Below the pieces are notes generated by a model, which was not told the origin of the DNA, ran no database searches, and saw nothing but the letters and a program-made list of their open reading frames with translations. From Bacteroidota bacterium (GTDB lineage Bacteria; Bacteroidota; Bacteroidia; JACCXN01), in assembly GCA_013696965.1 (NCBI GenBank), contig JACCXN010000031.1, positions 1-11,425 on the forward strand: DNA of 11,425 nucleotides. The letters run 5' to 3'. Within the stretch, counting starts at the first letter, position 1. Each line of letters opens with the position of its first letter. Shown one piece after another: positions 7,866-11,425 of this stretch. The translations under genes were made by a program, and so were the position numbers.

Positions 7866-7902
7866 TTTATAAATATTGTTTTAATTAATTATTTTCTTGC
7901 AC
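7866..7902. repeat. Direct repeat at the 3' end of the receiver gene, copy 1
   Basis: This stretch spans the last codons, the stop and the 3' flank of the receiver gene at 7885-8301. It matches 10118-10151 at 34 positions, differing only by three single-base length changes in A/T runs. See the second copy for the meaning. Confidence 0.75.
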
Positions 7903-8301
7903 ATACGGAAAATACTGCTCTAAAATTTCTGTAAGCATTTCTACCGTTAGTGGTTTAATTTTAAAGCCTACAACTTCCGCAAATTGTTCGGCTTTTTTTT
8001 CGTCTTCAGGATTTAGTGATGTAGTAAGCATGATAACAATTGTATCTGATTTTTGTTCTTCACTTAATTCCCTATATGCTTCCAAAAAATCCCATCCGTC
8101 CATTCTTGGCATATTGATATCTAAAAATATTAGTTCGGGTGGAATTTGGTTTTCTTTCTTAACAAAGGTTAAGGCTTGTTCACCATCTAAAGCAACTTCA
8201 ATATTTTCTGTAAAATTCATTTCTTTGATGATGATTTTATGAAAATAGTTATCTGCTGCGTTGTCATCTACCAAAAGAATGCAATTCAATTTTTTTTTCA
8301 T
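7885..8301 (-). CDS. Stand-alone receiver, partner of the soluble PAS kinase
   Basis: This 138-residue protein is a single receiver domain. The acidic pocket is Asp12-Asp13 (LLVDDN), the phospho-acceptor Asp61 in FLDINMP, the switch Thr93 or Thr94 (MLTTS) and the conserved Lys116 in KIKPL, so it has the full set for phosphorylation. It has no output domain and should act as a phosphate shuttle or by binding a target protein. Its ATG overlaps the stop codon of the kinase at 8298 in an ATGA arrangement, a sign of coupled translation and a strong hint that the two are cognate partners. It is about 57% identical (hand count without gaps, 78 of 138) to the receiver at 10284-10712, which differs at Lys116. 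Confidence 0.95.
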   Translation of the reverse strand: MKKKLNCILLVDDNAADNYFHKIIIKEMNFTENIEVALDGEQALTFVKKENQIPPELIFLDINMPRMDGWDFLEAYRELSEEQKSDTIVIMLTTSLNPEDEKKAEQFAEVVGFKIKPLTVEMLTEILEQYFPYVQENN

Positions 8302-9542
8302 AGGAATTTTGCTTTAGGTTTTTGGATAGTGAAATAAAATACGCTTCCCTTTCCGGTTTTAGATTCTACCCAGATTTTCCCTCCGTGCATTTCAACAATT
8401 TTCTTACATTCAGCCAGTCCTATACCTGTTCCTTGGTAAACATCTTTATTGTGCAGTCGCTGAAAAATCACAAAAATTTTATCATAATATTTTTTGTCTA
8501 TTCCAATTCCATTATCTGTTATTGCAAAAAGCCATTCTTTATTTTCCTCTTGTGCTGTAATGTTGATAATTGGGGGTGTATCTTTTTTTCTGAATTTGAT
8601 AGCATTACTGATAAGGTTTCGAAAAAGAAATTTTAATTCTGTAGGAAAGCTGTTAATTACGGGCAATTGTACTGAATGTATTTCTGCTCCGCTTTCCTTA
8701 ATAGAATTGGCCAAATCATTTAGCACCTCCTTTAACAGTGTATTGCAATTGACTTCTTCTCTATTTAAATCTTTTCCTATTCTTGAATAATTCAATAAAT
8801 CTTTGATGAGTGTCTGCATCCGACCTGTTGCAATGCTTATAAAATCCAGAAACTGATCGGCCTCTTTATCTAATTTCCCTTTGTAATTTTTATGAAATAA
8901 ACCTACATAATTGGCAATGGTTCTTAATGGTTCTTGCAAATCGTGTGAAGCAATAAATGCAAATTGTTCAGTTCCTTTGTTAGCCGTTTCAATTTCAATT
9001 ACTTTTTTTTCTAATTCGGAGTTCATTCGATGAATTTCTTTTGCACGGTCGTAAATATCCATTTCCATTTGCTCCTTTAATTCGCCGGCTGCAATATCTT
9101 TCAGGGCAAGTTCATTTTTTATTTTAACATATTCAGTAACATCTTCAACACGGTGAATGATGTAAGCAACTTCCTCTTTTGAATTCAACACGGGTTTATT
9201 CAGAGGACTCCAATATCTTATTTCAAATGCTCCATCCGGTTTTCGAATATCATACTTTTGAACTGCCATCGTATGAGTGGCTTTGTTTTTAAGAACATAA
9301 TTTAATGAAGCCCGCAAATTAGAAACACCATCAGCAGAATGATCATCCGGATTATCGGGGAATATTTCAAACATTCCCTTACCAATAATTTCATTCCGTT
9401 TGGTCATAGACGCATGTTCATAAGCATCGCTTAACGCAAAAATTGTAAAATCAGGTAGTAAAATGATATATAATCCCGGGATCGCCTCAAAGAGGGATTT
9501 AAAATCAATTCCAGATTTATTCTTCATTTCATGCTTTTTCAT
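8298..9542 (-). CDS. Soluble single-PAS histidine kinase
   Basis: I place the start at ATG 9542, giving 414 residues. A TTG at 9551 is in frame but less likely, and an ATG at 9527 is possible. The PAS domain is about residues 12-138 (EDVTEY near its end). A long coiled coil (about 139-190) leads to HisKA with His200 in ASHDLQEPL. The HATPase domain has Asn313 (NLISNAIKF), G1 DNGIGI at 343-348 and G2 GTGIGLA at 371-377. No membrane segment is present, so it acts in the cytoplasm. Its stop overlaps the start of the receiver gene (ATGA), which is the expected phosphate acceptor. The kinase core is closely related to that of the partial kinase at 10712-11425, so the two kinase-receiver pairs are paralogous modules. 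Upstream lies a 109-base gap with a 9 bp dyad and a TAACTTTG box. The signal sensed is unknown. Confidence 0.95.
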   Translation of the reverse strand: MKKHEMKNKSGIDFKSLFEAIPGLYIILLPDFTIFALSDAYEHASMTKRNEIIGKGMFEIFPDNPDDHSADGVSNLRASLNYVLKNKATHTMAVQKYDIRKPDGAFEIRYWSPLNKPVLNSKEEVAYIIHRVEDVTEYVKIKNELALKDIAAGELKEQMEMDIYDRAKEIHRMNSELEKKVIEIETANKGTEQFAFIASHDLQEPLRTIANYVGLFHKNYKGKLDKEADQFLDFISIATGRMQTLIKDLLNYSRIGKDLNREEVNCNTLLKEVLNDLANSIKESGAEIHSVQLPVINSFPTELKFLFRNLISNAIKFRKKDTPPIINITAQEENKEWLFAITDNGIGIDKKYYDKIFVIFQRLHNKDVYQGTGIGLAECKKIVEMHGGKIWVESKTGKGSVFYFTIQKPKAKFL

Positions 9543-9572
9543 CTTAAACAAGCATATGGTTATTGGTTAATG

Positions 9573-9629
9573 TTTATCAAGGATAGTTATGCTTTTACTT
9601 AGTCTGCTTGATAAATGTGTTCAAAGTTA
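9573..9629 (-). promoter_or_regulatory. Possible promoter box and dyad before the soluble PAS kinase gene
   Basis: A perfect 9 bp inverted repeat TTTATCAAG/CTTGATAAA (9573-9581 and 9607-9615) with a 25-base spacer lies 31 bases before the ATG at 9542. Just upstream on the minus strand is TAACTTTG (9622-9629), which fits the Bacteroidota -7 box TANNTTTG. No TTTG stands at the expected -33 spacing, so the promoter call is weak. The dyad could be an operator or a leader hairpin. Confidence 0.3.
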
Positions 9630-9651
9630 AATGATGTCGCTATAGTATCCT

Positions 9652-10107
9652 TTACTCAATAAAGTCGCTGTTTTCTTTACTAAATAATTTATTAGGATGG
9701 TTGTTGACTATCCAATATCTGATTATTATGTCAAATATTTCTGCTTGTTTATCAACATTGGATGGTTTTTTGAAAGAACCTCCCACGCGATAAAGATATG
9801 CGTCTTTAAGATCCTGTTTTGTTTCGGTGTTGCTTAAAAAAATAAAAGGCACTGCTCTTTTAGATGCTTCAAGATGTTCGTCTATCGCTTTTTTCATCTC
9901 AAGTCCATTCATTTTAACCAAATCAAATTCTGAAATTATCAGAAATATCGCATCCTTCGTTTTTTTCAAATATTCCAGAGCGTCCAAAGAGTGGGTGAAA
10001 TATTCTATTTCGACATCCCAGTCTTTTTGCTGTAAAGACTTTTCCAAAAGTTCTTTTTCATATTTTTCATTATCAACGAGGATAATTTTTCCGGTAAGCT
10101 TTTTCAT
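9652..10107 (-). CDS. Degenerate receiver with Glu in place of the phospho-acceptor Asp
   Basis: This 151-residue protein folds like a receiver: a first strand IILVDNE with Asp12, a third strand FLIISEFDLVKMNG, a switch residue Ser92 (FLSNTE) and Lys114 before Pro115 (FKKP). The residue aligned with the phosphorylated Asp is Glu60: it stands 8 residues before Gly68, as in DxxMPxMxG, and the usual Met-Pro is Leu-Val. The second acidic pocket residue is Asn13. Standard phosphorylation is therefore unlikely, and Glu can mimic a phosphorylated state in some receivers, so it may be constantly active or a pure docking module. It stands between two kinase-receiver pairs, 109 bases before the next kinase start, and may be co-transcribed with that pair. 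Asp62 is a less likely alternative acceptor. The fold is confident; the activity is inference. Confidence 0.88.
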   Translation of the reverse strand: MKKLTGKIILVDNEKYEKELLEKSLQQKDWDVEIEYFTHSLDALEYLKKTKDAIFLIISEFDLVKMNGLEMKKAIDEHLEASKRAVPFIFLSNTETKQDLKDAYLYRVGGSFKKPSNVDKQAEIFDIIIRYWIVNNHPNKLFSKENSDFIE

Positions 10108-10283
10108 TGTAATGAATTTTATAAATATGTTTTATTAATTATTTCTTGCACGGGATTTTCATTGTCGTTGAATTTCTTTACTGAACGGGCAATTTTAATA
10201 AGCTTTTTGTTTCATCATACGATTAAAGAGGTAATCACTCATTCCAATTGTTTTGCATCTCTACATATAGATATGATTTTAAA
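10108..10283. other. Gap with remnant of a receiver gene's 3' end and short broken frames
   Basis: Besides the repeat at 10118-10151, the minus strand has a 15-codon frame at 10195-10242 (MSDYLFNRMMKQKAY). A second frame without a start, ending KKFNDNENPVQEIINKTYL, stops at 10119-10121 and would join the first by a one-base shift. No recognisable domain. It may be debris of a duplicated receiver gene or a short lost gene. Confidence 0.35.
10118..10151. repeat. Direct repeat, copy 2: leftover of a receiver gene's 3' end
   Basis: Nearly identical to 7866-7902, which carries the last codons (VQENN), stop and flank of the receiver at 7885-8301. Here no receiver precedes it, so it looks like a scar from module duplication. 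It also contains TTTATAAAT without an adjoining MITE-A, so it serves as an unoccupied equivalent of the MITE-A copy 2 target. Confidence 0.7.
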
Positions 10284-10712
10284 TTATTTCTTGCATATAA
10301 TATTTTCTACATAATCCGGAAAATATTGCTCTAAAATTTCTGTCATTTTTTCTTTGGATAAAGGGTGGTTTTGATAGCCCGAAATCTCTTGTATTAGCTT
10401 TGCTTTTTCTTCATCATCGGGGTTTACAGATGTGGTTAGCATCAATATAACTGTTTTTGCTTTTTGTTTTTCTTCCAAAAACTTATATTGATCCAGAAAT
10501 TCCCATCCGTTCATTTTGGGCATACTAATGTCTAAAAATATGATTTCGGGAATAATTTGATTTTCTTTTTTAAGATATTCCATTGCTTCTACACCGGTTT
10601 GTGCAAATTGAATGGAGTTGGTAATATTCATTCCTTTAATGATGATTTGATTAAAGCGGTTAGCTTCCGGACTATCATCAATTAATAGAATGCAGTTCAA
10701 TTTTTTTTTCAT
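10284..10712 (-). CDS. Stand-alone receiver lacking the conserved lysine
   Basis: This 142-residue single receiver is the paralogue of the one at 7885-8301 (identical MKKKLNCILL start, about 57% overall by hand count). It keeps Asp12-Asp13 (LLIDDSP), the phospho-acceptor Asp61 in FLDISMP and Thr93-Thr94 (MLTTS). The position of the conserved Lys before Pro is His116 (YQNHPL; codon CAC). That Lys normally contacts the phosphoryl group and helps switch the domain, so phosphorylation or signalling may be altered. Its ATG shares one base with the stop of the kinase at 10712 (TAATG), so the two are translationally coupled and probably partners. There is no output domain. A C-terminal extension of a few residues (IICKK) distinguishes it from the paralogue. 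Confidence 0.94.
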   Translation of the reverse strand: MKKKLNCILLIDDSPEANRFNQIIIKGMNITNSIQFAQTGVEAMEYLKKENQIIPEIIFLDISMPKMNGWEFLDQYKFLEEKQKAKTVILMLTTSVNPDDEEKAKLIQEISGYQNHPLSKEKMTEILEQYFPDYVENIICKK

Positions 10713-11425
10713 TATATAATTGTTTTAGGAATTGTAAAATAAAATGCACTCCCTTTTCCAAGTTCTGATTCAACCCATATTTTTCCTCCGTGCAGTTCAA
10801 CAACTTTTTTGCAGTTAGCCAGCCCTATTCCTGTTCCGGGATATTCTGCCCGAGTGTGGAGTCGCTGAAAAATTACAAAAAGCTTATGATAATATTTTTT
10901 TTCTATTCCGATGCCATTATCCTTTATTGCGAAAAGCCATTCCTTTTCTTTGTCTTGTACTGTAATATTTATAAGTGGATCCATTCCATCTTTTTTATAT
11001 TTTATCGCATTGCTTAAAAGATTTTGAAAAACAGATTTTAAATGGACGTAGCCGTTTAAAACGGGCAATTTATCAGAATGAATTTCTGCACCGTTTTCTT
11101 TGATGGATAGTGCGAAATCTTTTAAAACTTCGTGCAAAATTTTATCGCAATCTATTTCTGATATAGCTATATCTTTTCCTATTCTAGAATATTCGAGCAA
11201 ATCCTTAATGAGTGCAGACATACGTGCTGCGGCTTCAATGATATAATTCATATATTCATTTGTATCCTCATCTTTGTTGTTGTTCTTTTTTGCTAATAAA
11301 CCGGTATAATTTGAAATGCTGCGTAATGGTTCCTGCAAATCGTGGCTGGCAAAAGAATTGAAGGAGGCAAGTTCAGCATTGGAGCGTTCAAGTTCTGTAT
11401 TTTTTGTATTGAGTTCTTGCGTGCG
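10712..11425 (-). CDS. Soluble histidine kinase, N-terminus cut by the window edge
   Basis: The frame is open from the right edge to TAA at 10712-10714, giving 237 visible residues that hold the whole transmitter. A coiled-coil end (NTELERSNAELASF) leads to HisKA with the phospho-acceptor His in ASHDLQEPLRS (visible residue 28). The HATPase domain follows with N-box NLLSNAIKY, G1 DNGIGI and G2 GTGIGLA. The sensor part lies outside the window and is unknown, and a start at the internal TTG at 11338 would cut the catalytic histidine off, so it is not the real start. The transmitter is clearly homologous to that of the kinase at 8298-9542, more than half identical by eye. The stop overlaps the next gene's start (TAATG), and that receiver is the expected partner. 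Confidence 0.94.
   Translation of the reverse strand, partial: RTQELNTKNTELERSNAELASFNSFASHDLQEPLRSISNYTGLLAKKNNNKDEDTNEYMNYIIEAAARMSALIKDLLEYSRIGKDIAISEIDCDKILHEVLKDFALSIKENGAEIHSDKLPVLNGYVHLKSVFQNLLSNAIKYKKDGMDPLINITVQDKEKEWLFAIKDNGIGIEKKYYHKLFVIFQRLHTRAEYPGTGIGLANCKKVVELHGGKIWVESELGKGSAFYFTIPKTII

Noticed and set aside
9543-9551. TTG start for the soluble PAS kinase at 9551
   Set aside because: An ATG follows three codons later with no loss of domain. Nothing in the leader favours the TTG.

Overview
The window looks like a low-GC chromosome segment of a Bacteroidota bacterium, of the Cytophagales/Sphingobacteriales/Flavobacteriales type. The grounds are the AT-rich DNA, the absence of Shine-Dalgarno-like leaders, PAS histidine kinases paired with stand-alone receivers of types common in that phylum, and dispersed intergenic palindromes carrying sequences such as CTCCTACGGAG and TCATTCCGA. 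The phylum call is inference; no rRNA or housekeeping gene is present to confirm it.

Every credible gene is on the minus strand and every one is a two-component signalling protein: five histidine kinases and four stand-alone receivers. In order of transcription (right to left): a soluble kinase cut by the right edge (10712-11425); its receiver (10284-10712, TAATG overlap); a receiver with Glu at the phospho-acceptor position (9652-10107); a second soluble PAS kinase (8298-9542) and its receiver (7885-8301, ATGA overlap), both paralogous to the first pair; a receiver-PAS-kinase hybrid (6019-7494); a membrane-anchored double-PAS kinase (3761-5638); an Rcp1-like receiver (2941-3384); and a four-PAS kinase cut by the left edge (1-1865). 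No DNA-binding, enzymatic or other output domain is visible, so the outputs must lie elsewhere or act through protein-protein contact.

Three gaps hold small non-coding mobile elements (MITE-like). Two inverted copies of a ~200 bp, strongly palindromic element sit at 2380-2579 and 7684-7865. The first has 13 bp terminal inverted repeats (CACTGTTGTCCGG) and a perfect 9 bp target duplication (ATTTCTATT). A different 234 bp element at 3405-3638 has related ends and a near-perfect duplication in a T-run; it lies between the membrane kinase and its likely partner receiver, 20 bp before the receiver's start codon.

The most distinctive aspects are the duplicated kinase-receiver modules whose receivers have drifted at key residues (Asp to Glu in one, conserved Lys to His in another), a leftover of a receiver gene's 3' end between the modules, and the MITE family that has colonised the gaps. 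I see no RNA gene, CRISPR array, transposase gene or obviously new enzymatic system.
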